Assembly: GCA_965644295.1 (NCBI GenBank)
Contig: CBFFRP010000355.1
Location: 57,405-121,404, forward strand
DNA: 64,000 nucleotides
Source of the DNA: Paraphysomonas bandaiensis
Taxonomy: Eukaryota; Chrysophyceae
Direction of reading: 5' to 3'
Shown here: positions 1 through 10,174 of the stretch, piece by piece
Position numbering within the stretch: position 1 is the first letter of the stretch
How the letters are laid out: every line of letters starts with the position of its first letter
The notes under the pieces: generated by a model
What the model was told of the DNA's origin: nothing
Databases searched by the model: none
Seen by the model: the letters and a program-made list of their open reading frames with translations, nothing else
Program-made: the position numbers and the translations under genes

Positions 1-499
1 TCGTGTAAACGATATTAATAAATCTATCTAGTCTTACGACAATTTCTCTCTGAGATCTAGTTAAGAATGAGCAATTCCCAACAATCTAGGGTTAGGGTAT
101 ACGTGAATCAATAATCAATGTATCTTAATAATCATAACTTAAATGAATTATCATACCCTTCAAATCGCTTTTCTTTATTATGTGGGCAAGAAGATTTACG
201 TGTAAAAATGGTGTCATGCAGGCTTTTATACAGTTTGTTGTATTAACAAATTCTCATTTGCTATATTACCTATTATCCGAAAGCTAAGTGGTTGTGCTAT
301 TACATATCGCCTCAACGGCCAATTACTAAGCCTTTGCACTAGCACTACGAATAAAAAGGTTAATTGCGAATAAAATTGTCATTTTTACTGCAATGAGCTG
401 TGTAGCCGTAATCTGCTATATTCTTGACATACATTTCACTATAAACAATATGGTCCATACAGCAATACTACACTATAGCGTCTGAATAGATAACTCGAA
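1..499. other. AT-rich intergenic flank
   Basis: No gene is supported here. The stretch lies downstream of the sulfotransferase gene, so it should include its 3' untranslated region. It contains one short TTAGGG-like string near position 90 but no telomeric array. Confidence 0.6.
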
Positions 500-1585
500 C
501 TAACCATATGGCCAAAACCTCCTAATACGACTTGACATAGTTGACATAAAGCCGAGATTACGATAACGTTTTTGTGTTCCTTCTCGCTTGATGCCAGAGC
601 ATAGCCTCTGATATTCTGTTGTGGCGGACTCAATAGTATGATTGTAAACAGCCAATTGATCTTTATGTAGTTGTACAGCTGCAAGATATAACTCTTTCTC
701 ACATTGTAATTCCTTGTGTATCACGTCTATTACTTCTGGAGTGAACAACTTTTCTGGGGGTGGTCTATTAGGTGAGTCGAACAACTGTTTGTACATCACA
801 GGGGCTCCATGGTTATCAGCCCTAGCAGTGCAAGATCGATCGAGTGGGACCTTTAGTCGCTTCCATAGCAAGTAGTAGAAAGTTGACATGTGTTCCGTTA
901 AGCCAGCAACTGTGAGGTCTCGTCTCATATTATCTGCCGCAGTAGCGCATGAACTGGGATTGTATGGGCGCACTACGAGACGGGTTGTCTGGGAAAAGAC
1001 GTGCTCGTACTCATGTATACCTACGTTGTTGTCTTCAGGGCGCTGCAGAAATGGAAGCGAGGTTCGCATAATAGTAAGAAGATTTTCCATGTCAACGGCT
1101 GTGATATTCAGAGGAGCAATGGTGAGTAACTCCCACGTGGATATCGCATTCTTCAATTTCTGCGATAAACTATCCGATACAGAACTACTAGAAGTGCGAT
1201 TCAGTCTCTCTCCTATATCTTTATGAAAATAGAAAAACATCGATAGTATTCGTTCAATTGGATCTCTAAAAGCAGCCACAAAATACAATTTTGGAGAGTT
1301 TTCAGAGTCGTCTAAAGTTGTGCATTTTCTTCTAATGGATTCCATATCATTTTTTCTATAGACTGCAAGCATTTCATGAGCCGTTGGAGTCGGTCCGCAC
1401 TCTCCTCCATGTTTCCACCATGACACTTTTTGTGACTTATGTGGAGACAGCACGCTATTAATGGACGACCCCCCTACTTTATGAAACTTAAGGTGAAGGA
1501 CCTCCATGCCCTCCTCACAGTGAATGGACGACCACTGGAGGGTGCTGTGTATGAAGAGATATACAATAAATTGATTGATGTGCAT
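500..1585 (-). CDS. Golgi-type carbohydrate sulfotransferase
   Basis: Single-exon frame of 361 residues. An N-terminal hydrophobic stretch (about residues 1-23) reads as a signal anchor or signal peptide, as expected for a Golgi-lumen enzyme. Directly after it comes LHLKFHKVGGSSI (about residues 30-42), which fits the 5'-phosphosulfate binding loop of PAPS-dependent sulfotransferases. Near residue 105 AAFRDPIERILSMFF fits the 3'-phosphate binding segment, with the usual Arg-Asp-Pro. The family transfers sulfate from PAPS to sugar hydroxyls of glycoproteins, glycolipids or polysaccharides; the spacing and loop recall the galactose-3-O and heparan 2-O branches, but the acceptor cannot be told from sequence. 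Asn-x-Ser/Thr sites and several cysteines suit a secreted fold. The binding loop lies so close to the hydrophobic anchor that a missing upstream exon is possible. An inner Met at residue 27 is an alternative start. Confidence 0.75.
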   Translation of the reverse strand: MHINQFIVYLFIHSTLQWSSIHCEEGMEVLHLKFHKVGGSSINSVLSPHKSQKVSWWKHGGECGPTPTAHEMLAVYRKNDMESIRRKCTTLDDSENSPKLYFVAAFRDPIERILSMFFYFHKDIGERLNRTSSSSVSDSLSQKLKNAISTWELLTIAPLNITAVDMENLLTIMRTSLPFLQRPEDNNVGIHEYEHVFSQTTRLVVRPYNPSSCATAADNMRRDLTVAGLTEHMSTFYYLLWKRLKVPLDRSCTARADNHGAPVMYKQLFDSPNRPPPEKLFTPEVIDVIHKELQCEKELYLAAVQLHKDQLAVYNHTIESATTEYQRLCSGIKREGTQKRYRNLGFMSTMSSRIRRFWPYG

Positions 1586-3514
1586 GTGTCAGTTGATGAC
1601 CATGTATGTATGGTGCTGTACCTATATATGGAGTGGAGTGGGAGATATATAATGCCTGATGGAATGGTATAGGAATTCCTAGTGACTAGACATCTCTATA
1701 CGCTGTTGACAGTTTTGGTTGAGAACTTATGGTCATATAAAAAAGTAGGATTTTATATGAAAAACTAAAATTCATATCAAGAATTCCGGAATTATTCGAC
1801 GCTATACACAGCGGCAGAGTATGATGCCAGATAGGACTATAAATGCATGCCAGATAGGACTCAATGTGATGCGCCTGTGCTGACTTGATAGCATACGAAC
1901 TGGATGTCACTGCACAGCAGCAAGAGTCTAGCATTCATAATCCACTGTCGTGTGTATCACTGTATATATATGGCATTGTAGATATGCTGCTGTGTACACA
2001 TACCTAGAGTTGTTCCCAAGATAGCACGATACGACATCCGTATGCTATTATCATTCTACTGGATTTGGATGCACTGAAAGTGTCTGAGTATTAAATGGAC
2101 AGACATTAATGTAACGGATATATCTTGACACTCTTATATAGCAGAAGATTTTGTAGGTGAAGATAGAAGAATTCTCCTCCCCACGACTGACGATGGTAGA
2201 GTACGAAACGATTTCAGATGATCGAAATCTCGTGTACTGAATTGAAAGTTTGTATGCTGCAAATAATGAGAATATAGCACCTGGAGAAGGTGGCCGTGGT
2301 AACAGTTAAGGTTCATTCACGATAATGTAGACAAGTAGATTGTTGTGCGTGGTTGTCTATTACTCATTTGTGGTAAATTTTTTCGTTAATTTCAAATTCG
2401 AAGTACTACGAACTATTCGTTACTATAGATAGCTACAGATTTAGATCGCTTTCATGCCTAAAAAACGAAATCCCTACAACTATCATACCCCATTTCGAGT
2501 GCGTCTCTTATTATAGTTGAGTGTTGACCAAACTAAGCGATACATATTCCTCTATTACAACACCAAATTTGTGATAAGTACTTGCCATAACACCGAATTG
2601 GAACTACAACGTCAACCTTTGTCATGTTTGGGCGGTGAAATTACATAAAGAACTGAATTTGATATATATTTAATATTTATAAGCTATAATCAATCTCTCC
2701 TCATATTATGTTACCTTACCATTCATTGTCATAGGATTATATGTGTTTCTTGGCGACACTATAGCCCCACTCTTATATGTTCGTCTGCTGTATAGATCTA
2801 GCAAACAACCGGCTCAGCGCGACCCCGATGTATATAGTACTTAAACAACAATATTTTGTCAGCATTAGGTATCTAAAAAATTTGATGTGACGACTATTTA
2901 ATTCAAGCAATATGAAAGTATTCTAACTACAATCTAGCACCCTACTAATTTCTAACTTCAATCTTAGTTGAATAACAGAGCCACCATTGATATTGTAATC
3001 GGACAGCATGCAGGAATCATCCAATCGTTTTCCATTGAAAATAAGTTGTTGCAAACTGTTAGGAATTCTTGTCATCCTTGTATTCACTCCCTACAATGAT
3101 TATGGGCGTGTGAAATATGTCACCGTAGCATTTCTGCCCAAAACGTTTTCATCCATACACTCCATCTTGCCTGGTTTATGATTTTGTCATGTTTAAGCGC
3201 ATTTTTATTTTAATTTCATTACATTTGTGTCACTAATATTTTACTCTCTGCTGTCACAGTTGGCCGCTAAACTTCGTTCGAAGACGTCGAAAACGTACAC
3301 AAGACGTATGCTTCATGTTAAAAGGGTTAATAGACAAAAAAAATTAAATAATCAAGGGACGTGTACAGTTAGGATAAGTTACATGAGCTACAATTCGTCA
3401 TGTAATACCAGCATCACTACATATTACATATTTCCAGTGTAGCAGCCTAGTCCTGTACAGACACGTACCATTCATGCATACCGTACTACATGAAATTATA
3501 CTTGTATATTTAGC
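1586..3514. other. intergenic region
   Basis: About 1.9 kb between two genes on the - strand. It is AT-rich with scattered short frames, none showing a recognisable motif or convincing exon pattern. It must hold the promoter of the sulfotransferase and the 3' end of the hydrolase gene. I see nothing else supportable. Confidence 0.55.
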
Positions 3515-4594
3515 TTAACTACGTCCAGTAACTTTGCTCATTAAAAACTCTATGCTGTCAACCACATAATCCGCACAGTACTCGTGAAATGCCCATGCAC
3601 GGTGCAAAACTTTAGCCAGTGGACTCTTTCCCCTCGTTAAAACTAGTCTAGACATCAGATCAACAGGGAGGTGCTCAATTAACACTGCTCGCCAATTGTT
3701 ATTAGTATTTGTTGGGTCCTTAAGTAACATTCCAGTATCACGACTGAGGTGCCCCGCTTCCTCCAGAGCTGATATAACCAAGTCAGCTTCCTGAAATGTT
3801 ATATGTAGAAACCATAAACGTTTTACTAAGTAGGAAGATGTGACAGGTAAAGGTTGGCATTCTTGAAAAACTATATCACCTATATGGTACCCTGAGCTCA
3901 CTAGCATATCCATATTACTTCTAACTTGTCGTAGCGTATGAGAATCACGACTCATAGGGTTAAAGACAACAGGAACTTGGCGCAGCTGAGCCCGTGAGGA
4001 GGCTCGCATGATATCTAATGACATAGATTGTACAACAATTCCATTAAAGAGATTGGATATCTGCGCAAGTTTCCACACGAATCTACCGCCCGAACTACAG
4101 CCCAATGCAAATATCGGTATATGCTCCAATGCATACTCCTTCTGTACGGCTTGAACTGCGGAAACAACTCCAGCAATATCACCATCTCCCCAACACCCCG
4201 ACTGTCGGTCTAGACTGCTCATAGCTATTACAGCAAACTCCTTTGATACAGATGCCTGCACAATTGCTACCTCCTCTGCTAAACCGATGCACGCAGCACA
4301 ATGCGGAGATGGTGGCCAAAAGTCATACGCAGAATGTGTACACGCATGAGCTACAAACATGATTCCTTGAACATGCGATATATTCTCTGGGAGCTGGAGT
4401 AGAATCTGCGATCCATATTTACTACCATGTATAATGATCGGGTGGTGTTGGTGTTTTATCTCTTCAGTCGATTCAGATTTATGGGCCTCTAAAATCGGTC
4501 GTCGACTCAAGAAAACCACATAAACAATCACTGATACGCTGCACAGCAGCAGTAAAACCCATTTGATTTTTAGTTTTCCTGATCGTGATACCAT
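3515..4594 (-). CDS. membrane-anchored alpha/beta hydrolase
   Basis: Single-exon frame of 359 residues. A short basic N-terminus followed by a strongly hydrophobic stretch (about residues 11-29, WVLLLLCSVSVIVYVVFL) predicts a type II membrane anchor. The body shows a hydrolase-like strand (GIMFVAHACTHSAYDFWP) and a nucleophile elbow IFALGCSSGGRF near residue 169, that is G-x-S-x-G with Ser as likely nucleophile. A histidine late in the protein could complete a triad, but I cannot place the acid residue with confidence. The family covers esterases, lipases and peptidases; the substrate is unknown. The start is the Met directly before the basic anchor. The promoter would lie in the gap shared with the divergent ankyrin-FHA-G-patch gene. 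Confidence 0.7.
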   Translation of the reverse strand: MVSRSGKLKIKWVLLLLCSVSVIVYVVFLSRRPILEAHKSESTEEIKHQHHPIIIHGSKYGSQILLQLPENISHVQGIMFVAHACTHSAYDFWPPSPHCAACIGLAEEVAIVQASVSKEFAVIAMSSLDRQSGCWGDGDIAGVVSAVQAVQKEYALEHIPIFALGCSSGGRFVWKLAQISNLFNGIVVQSMSLDIMRASSRAQLRQVPVVFNPMSRDSHTLRQVRSNMDMLVSSGYHIGDIVFQECQPLPVTSSYLVKRLWFLHITFQEADLVISALEEAGHLSRDTGMLLKDPTNTNNNWRAVLIEHLPVDLMSRLVLTRGKSPLAKVLHRAWAFHEYCADYVVDSIEFLMSKVTGRS

Positions 4595-4595
4595 T

Positions 4596-5142
4596 TTATG
4601 TACCAGAGAGAACGAGAGGGTTCGGCTGCAGGCTAGAGTCAGTGCATGTGTGTCTATGAGAGGTACGAGCTGAGATTACCATAATATTACAATGTTGCTG
4701 TGTTGTATGTGCTGTTAACGGCATTGACTAACGTCAATCTGACACAGAATATGGAATGAGATGATGAGATATGCATGCAGTGATGTCCAACTAAGAGTAG
4801 AGTATGATTTCCAGTGCTCGGCTCGATCTGCTATCTGAAGGCAGGGTGGTTTATAGCACTGGAGTGGATATGTACATGTAGTTCACATGCATATCGTGTA
4901 CTGCTGTTTTCATACTCTTAGAGATTTGTGCAGTAGTACAGCTGTACTACATCTCCTCAGTATGGATGTGTTTTTGTGTTTTTGTACACATGGAGTGTAC
5001 TTACGTTCTTTATACGAGTACAGCATCCATGCAGCGTCTGCGTACAGCAGTGCATTAAGTCAGCAGGTCAGATGGGACGAATGGAAGCAAGCGATGTGTG
5101 TCCATCGAACTCACGTATAACTCACCTGACGAGAATAGAGTG
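4596..5142. promoter_or_regulatory. shared promoter gap of two divergent genes
   Basis: About 550 bp separate the hydrolase (-) and the ankyrin-FHA-G-patch gene (+), so the gap should hold both promoters. It is rich in tandem CTGTAC/TACAGC words, including GTACTGCTGT near 4898 and TACAGCAGT near 5043. These resemble the exact 11-mer ATACTGCTGTA found in other divergent gaps of this window. No TATA box can be singled out. Confidence 0.4.
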
Positions 5143-6843
5143 ATGACAATGAACACTGTTGGGTTGGGACATCAGTTAGAGGAGTATCTGGATCACAGTG
5201 ATAACGTACAGGGGCTCATAGATATACTGAACTCTCATGGTGGGAATGTATGGGTGGATGTTATGACTGATACTGACCGCACTGTGCTCATGAGTGCAGC
5301 TAAGCGGGGTCGATATGAGGTGTGTAGATATACACTACAGAGAGACATCAGATCCATCAATCGTCAAAACAAGAGGGGGTATACAGCTCTGCACTACGCT
5401 GTATTTAATGGTCATTATCATGTTGCTCAGCTGCTGTGTGGTCATGGAGCTGACATGCATTGTAAGAATAGATATCAGGAATCTTCATATGATGCTGCCT
5501 GCTCTGCTGGACACTACACTCTTGCATTCTCAATGATATCTGATCACCTGTTTCCCGCACCTTCGCTACCTAGTGAAGGGGAATATATTCTTCCTTTCAA
5601 GAATAGTACATGTAGTGTCAGTGGATCTAGTCAAAGTGTCCGGAAAGCTAATATGCAGCAGTGGTTAGATTGTGATTCAATCAGTACATTTACGCCCACA
5701 TATGATGACCGTGGCCAACATAGTTTAGGGAACTCCTTCTCAGATTATTCTGGGTTGTTTCATCCATTAATATCTCGTCGTAATGTGAGTGTTCTGTCGG
5801 CCAAAATCCATGATGAAAATAAAAGTGTGGATCCTGTGAGTGGACCGGAGACGTTTACAAATACTGTTGGTTTTCTAACCTCTACAGAAGAACTAAGTGA
5901 ATACTCTATAAGAGTTGTGGGTGTGGTTAATGGAGGAACAGCAAGGGTTGGAACAGAATTCAATTGTTTTGATTTTTCTCCCACATCCGCTTCAAACATT
6001 GTGACCATTGGACGCAGCCGACAGTGCACCGTATGTTTGGCCGATATTTCGCTAAGTAAAATTCATGCACAGATAGAGCACATTCCCGACACTGGCTTGT
6101 GCATTCGTGACTTGGGTAGCAAACATGGTACTTATGTTAATGCAACTAAGCTATGTGTTCCGGGTTCAATAGAAGGAAAAGATACTGATGGTGTTTGCAG
6201 CAAATACAGTTGTGTGGTGCGCTCACCAGATGATACAATACAAGTAGGACGGGTGGCCCTTCAAATACATAAAAGGAATGTCGCAGATGAGACATCGGAT
6301 AAAGAGTACGTGTACAGTGTATATATGTCTGTCATTGAAATATTCTTGTTTATACCTTGGATGGTTTCTCGATATATGGTTGAGCTTACAAGGCACTGCT
6401 TTTGTATGAATAGGTTAAATTTACGAAAAGAAATGGGAAGAAAGTTATACGACGCCACGCGCCGTGCACATGAGCTAGAATCCGCACTTTCCCGGTCTAA
6501 TAGGCCAAAGAAAGCCTCTATTCCGAAGTTATACCCCCCTCTTGCTCATCTAATTCCTACTGCTTCAACCTACTCAGGAAATAGTAACGCTTCTGAATCT
6601 ATAAATATCGACTCGGAGACTTTTGTTGGCCGAAGTTTACTGAAAAAAATGGGATGGAAAGATGGCGTGAAGTTGGGAAGATTGGGAGGCGAGGCAAATG
6701 GTCCAGTTGAGGTGAAGCAAAAGAAAAATAGGTATGGTATCGGAACTGAAGAATTTCCTGATACACATTACGACGCCAAAAATGAATCAAGAAAGTCTCA
6801 TGCATATAAAATGACACAAATGAGATTTAATGCTCTGGGCTAA
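5143..6843 (+). CDS. ankyrin, FHA and G-patch domain protein
   Basis: About 566 residues from the first ATG at 5143; the frame is open upstream to 5098 but without an ATG. Ankyrin repeats occupy about residues 40-150 (GYTALHYAVFNGHYHVAQLL is a textbook repeat). An FHA domain follows at about 275-385, with the binding signature GRS, SKIHAQI and LGSKHGTYVN, expected to bind phosphothreonine. A G-patch sits at about 490-550 (LLKKMGWKDGVKLGRLG), a module that activates DEAH-box RNA helicases. FHA plus G-patch recalls AGGF1; the ankyrin part is different. A hydrophobic stretch between FHA and G-patch (6306-6413) is bounded by GTACGT and TAG, is 108 nt and in frame, and is probably an unspliced intron rather than a membrane segment. 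Likely role: nuclear RNA processing or signalling, inferred. Confidence 0.8.
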   Translation: MTMNTVGLGHQLEEYLDHSDNVQGLIDILNSHGGNVWVDVMTDTDRTVLMSAAKRGRYEVCRYTLQRDIRSINRQNKRGYTALHYAVFNGHYHVAQLLCGHGADMHCKNRYQESSYDAACSAGHYTLAFSMISDHLFPAPSLPSEGEYILPFKNSTCSVSGSSQSVRKANMQQWLDCDSISTFTPTYDDRGQHSLGNSFSDYSGLFHPLISRRNVSVLSAKIHDENKSVDPVSGPETFTNTVGFLTSTEELSEYSIRVVGVVNGGTARVGTEFNCFDFSPTSASNIVTIGRSRQCTVCLADISLSKIHAQIEHIPDTGLCIRDLGSKHGTYVNATKLCVPGSIEGKDTDGVCSKYSCVVRSPDDTIQVGRVALQIHKRNVADETSDKEYVYSVYMSVIEIFLFIPWMVSRYMVELTRHCFCMNRLNLRKEMGRKLYDATRRAHELESALSRSNRPKKASIPKLYPPLAHLIPTASTYSGNSNASESINIDSETFVGRSLLKKMGWKDGVKLGRLGGEANGPVEVKQKKNRYGIGTEEFPDTHYDAKNESRKSHAYKMTQMRFNALG

Positions 6844-7242
6844 TTGTGAGTTATTTTGTTGTGTTTTATTTTGTTCACAGTCATACTCAGTTACATTCAT
6901 ATGGCTCTCAACTATTTGGAATGGAATAGGTGTAAATCACTTGGCATGATTTACTATTACTGTTAGGAGCTTTTCCTCAATAAATTATATATTTAATTTG
7001 GACTGCGCTTGTCCTAATTTTCTCCCAATCATCGTGTAATAGATTGGAGGTCAATGTAATTAGAGTTATAGCTGATTACAAGATTTCAAGCAGCCATGAT
7101 AGTTGTGTTCGACAGTGTGATATGAATATATTACTAGACCACGTCATGAACTTGTAAAGGAATTCAATCATGGTTAACTAGAAATTAATCAAAAAGGGAT
7201 TTCACTAGTTGCTAACTGTATTCTACACATAGTAAAAGTGTA
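6844..7242. other. convergent 3' intergenic gap
   Basis: Gap between the 3' ends of the ankyrin-FHA-G-patch gene (+) and the aminotransferase gene (-). It is AT-rich and holds AATAAATTATAT-like polyadenylation-type words near 6980. No coding signal is seen. Confidence 0.5.
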
Positions 7243-7270
7243 TTAATACACCCACAATGTTATCTTGTTG

Positions 7271-10174
7271 TTATTTGTTGTCTTCGGTATCGGAACCCAA
7301 CAACTTTCGAAAATATCTTCCCAACCTCTTTTTATGGGGTTTTCCACTGAAGAACATGCTACCCAGGGATAGGGAACAATATATTGTATTGCAATACATT
7401 GTACAATATATTGCAATATATTGTAAAATATATTGATTGGTGGACTGGTCAAATATTCCATCAATAGTGTTTCTGCTAAAAGAGCTCACAATACTATTGC
7501 AATATATTGCAATCAATATTATGATAGTCATATAAGAGAAGATTCTCAACTGTAGGGTGCAAAATGGATATAAATAACCGAGAAATTGATTACAACATTA
7601 CAAAAGATAATGAAGCTGATGCTGACTATACGACTAAAAATCTTCAGTCAGCTCAAAAAATTAAGAAACGTACAGATCCACGAGTCATTAACGGTTGCCT
7701 GGCCTTGGTATGTACTTCCAATACATGGGAACGTCTGTTCAGCACAGCTAAACATATTATATCAGTGTTGCGCAAAAGTATCCATCCTACTTAATATGCT
7801 GTTGTTTTAGAAAGCTATTCGACAGTTATGGCCGGATACTAGCATATTTCAATTAATTCTGTGGATGAATATGGTGATGTTGACGTCACCGATGATGGCT
7901 CAGAGGATGAGGACGAGGTGGATTTTTAGTAGCTATAAGCAGCAGTTGGTTTGGTTGTCATGTGATCTTAATGACTAATACTAAAAATGAAATCTACGGA
8001 TGTGTTTACCTACTGATTAGTCAAACTAATATATCGCAATACATTGACAATATATTGCAATATATTGTAATTGTATTGTAGGACCGGTTTAAAAAATCCA
8101 TCAATACTATTGATGGAACGCTATCTAACAATAGTATTGCAATATATTGTTCCCTATCCCTGATGCTACCCACGCTCGCTTCACCAGAACTAACTGTACT
8201 CTTAACAATAGTGAGTTTTTCAAAGTACAACTCAGGTTTTACAAACGGTCTTTGAGAAGGAAAGGATAGCATATCCGGTGTAAGGTTGTCGTATCGGGGG
8301 CCGTGTGTTTCTTTAACAGAAAGTACCAAATCCAGTACATTTTTAGGAAAAACAAACCACGCATAGGCCTGTTTCTCTCCATTGTAAAGTACACTTTCGT
8401 AATCCTCACAGGAAGAAAATTCAGAGCCCATTGCGTAAAGAGAGAAGGATTCGTCATATAATACGAGTGCTGCTTGTAGAGTATTCTGAAAGTAGTCGTC
8501 ACTATTGGTGCTCCTTAAATTCTCGCTCCCACTGTTAGCGCAATGTTGTACTGAATTTATATATTCATTTCCCCTACCAATAGAGAGAAGTGTAAAGTTT
8601 TGTGGTGACAATACACAAGAACGGTTAACTCTCTGACTACCCCTATGTGTCCACTGGTCAGTCGAAGAATCGAACGTATACTATATATAGGCAATGAGCA
8701 ATTGGCGGTACCATCAAACACATGGTACATTATCTTACCTGTGGTAAAAGCTTCCAGGCATGTGTAGCGACATCTCGGATAGCTTGAAGTATAAAATTTG
8801 CTTCTTCATCACTATTGAAGTAAACCAGACTCAATCTTGTGAAGCCAGGCTTTAAGTATTTAAAATCGGCCAATACTTGGGACAGACTTTCAGCCTCCTT
8901 CGAATCCATACCAAATAAACGTATTACATAAGGTCCAGCACACATGCATCCACTACGTGACTGTATTCCATACATATCATTGAGAACAGTAGACACGAAA
9001 TTATGGTGAAGGTAGCGCTGGTCACACCGAATCAAGAACGATAAAATGGGTAACCGCTTAACGCAGCCATCGCCAAGTGAATGGCCTAGTAAAACAATAT
9101 TGGGGTGTTGTAGCATTGTTGCAGATTTTGTTACGAATTCGGTCTCGCAATGTTCAATATAATTAACGCCATATTCGTTTTTTATCTTGAATACGAGAAC
9201 CGATCGGATGCACCCCACTATATCTGGAGTTCCACCTTCCTCTCTTTCAGCTACATCGTGCAGATATTGATGTGACTTATCAGTGACATACAATACAGTT
9301 CCTCCTCCGCTGGTAGATGGTACAGCACTTAAAATTGTTGATTTCTTGGCTATAAGTAGACCGGCTGCCCCAATTCCGCCTATAAATTTGTGTGGTGATA
9401 TGAAGATTGCATCTTTATAGGCCAAGTCACTGATTTGAGAGTTCATATCTATTGGAACATAAGGAGCCACACCCGCATAGTCGAAGCATGCAATGGCATT
9501 ATACTTATGTAGCAGTATTGCTACTTCATCTGTATCGGTCAAAATACCTGTTACATTAGAGCCAGCAGAAAACGAACCAACCAGAACACTTCTGTGGGAG
9601 AACTTCTGAAGTTCTTGCTCCAAATGCACAAGGTCAACCGCCCCAGAAGAAACATCTTCATGAATTTCAACTACCTGTTTATAACTTAGCGATTGATACT
9701 ATATATAGAGTGTACATCGATCACCTGAGCGCCAGACTCTCGCCATGGTAACAAGTTAGAATGGTGCTCATATGGTCCAACAAAGACAACTGGACGGTCT
9801 GCCCGTGATGCCTGCTGACAACGTTTTTCAAGCTCTATCAGTCTCACAAACTTGTTTATTGCAGCTGTCGATCCGCTTCCTGTGAATATCACCACATCCT
9901 TCTCATTACAGTTCAATTCTTTGGCGATTAAATTCCGAGAATTTTCTCGAGTTTCTGTAGTCTGCCAGCCAGTGATTGAGGAGCTGGTATGTGTATTGCC
10001 ATATAGCGGCAGCACATGGGACTCTACATATCTCTCTACTTGATATAATCCACGAGAACTAGCCGTCCAATCAGCATATATGATGCGTCTATCACCGAAT
10101 GGTGTTTGAAATGTTTGCTGAGCGCCAATTACGCCGCTTACTAAGCTATCGTGTACTTGTTGGTGATTGATCAT
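7271..10174 (-). CDS. class V aminotransferase (cysteine desulfurase-like), last exon split by a hAT element
   Basis: Modelled exons, in reading order: 10174-9716, 9674-8739, 8680-8021. The product belongs to the PLP fold type I, class V family. GNTHTSSS and a TGSGSTAAINK cofactor loop lie in exon 1; exon 2 has the substrate/PLP segment CFDYAGVAPY, the PLP lysine in SPHKFIGG, and a catalytic-type cysteine loop SGCMCAGPY. The family removes sulfur or selenium from cysteine or performs related PLP chemistry; the exact reaction is unknown. Introns are short (41 and 58 nt). Exon 3 encodes a C-terminal extension of unknown function. At 8162/8163 it runs into the hAT element, giving a chimeric tail of about 45 foreign residues and a stop at 8021. 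Beyond the element, 7363-7271 continues the same frame to the original stop at 7271, so the insertion replaced the last 25-30 native residues. The catalytic core is intact, so activity may survive. Confidence 0.8.
7356..7363. repeat. left target-site duplication of hAT element
   Basis: ATGCTACC directly abuts the left terminal inverted repeat and is identical to the 8 bases after the right end (8163-8170). An 8-bp duplication is the hallmark of hAT insertion. Confidence 0.95.
7364..8162 (+). mobile_element. hAT-family DNA transposon, 799 bp, non-autonomous
   Basis: The ends are perfect inverted repeats of at least 23 bp beginning CAGGGATAGGG, which matches the CAGGG-type termini of hAT elements. 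Both sides carry the 8-bp duplication ATGCTACC. Sub-terminal regions on both sides are packed with CAATATATTG-type palindromic words, probably transposase binding sites. Inside, on the + strand, lies a decayed remnant of a hAT transposase C-terminus. At 799 bp it is far too short for a full transposase, so it must rely on a complete copy elsewhere. Perfect ends and an unaltered duplication point to a recent insertion. Confidence 0.95.
7564..7842 (+). pseudogene. hAT transposase C-terminal dimerisation remnant
   Basis: The frame from ATG 7564 encodes 76 residues ending in SNTWERLFSTAKHIISVLRK, which matches the conserved hAT dimerisation block (typically S-x-x-ER-x-FS-x-A/T-G-x-I). A TAA stop interrupts it at about 7792, after which the same frame continues with hAT-like residues (YAVVLESYS) to another stop. 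The DDE catalytic core and the zinc finger are absent. The element is an internal deletion derivative that kept a start codon and the tail of the transposase. Confidence 0.8.
8163..8170. repeat. right target-site duplication of hAT element
   Basis: ATGCTACC follows the right inverted repeat and equals 7356-7363. Removing the element plus one copy restores an uninterrupted frame in the aminotransferase gene on the - strand. Confidence 0.95.

Noticed and set aside
86-98. TAGGGTTAGGG, telomere-like
   Set aside because: Only about one and a half TTAGGG units; no array at the window end.
888-1226. 112-residue frame on the + strand
   Set aside because: It is the antisense shadow of the sulfotransferase and shows no motif.
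3227-3442. 71-residue frame in the gap
   Set aside because: No domain, no splice partner, AT-rich composition like its surroundings.
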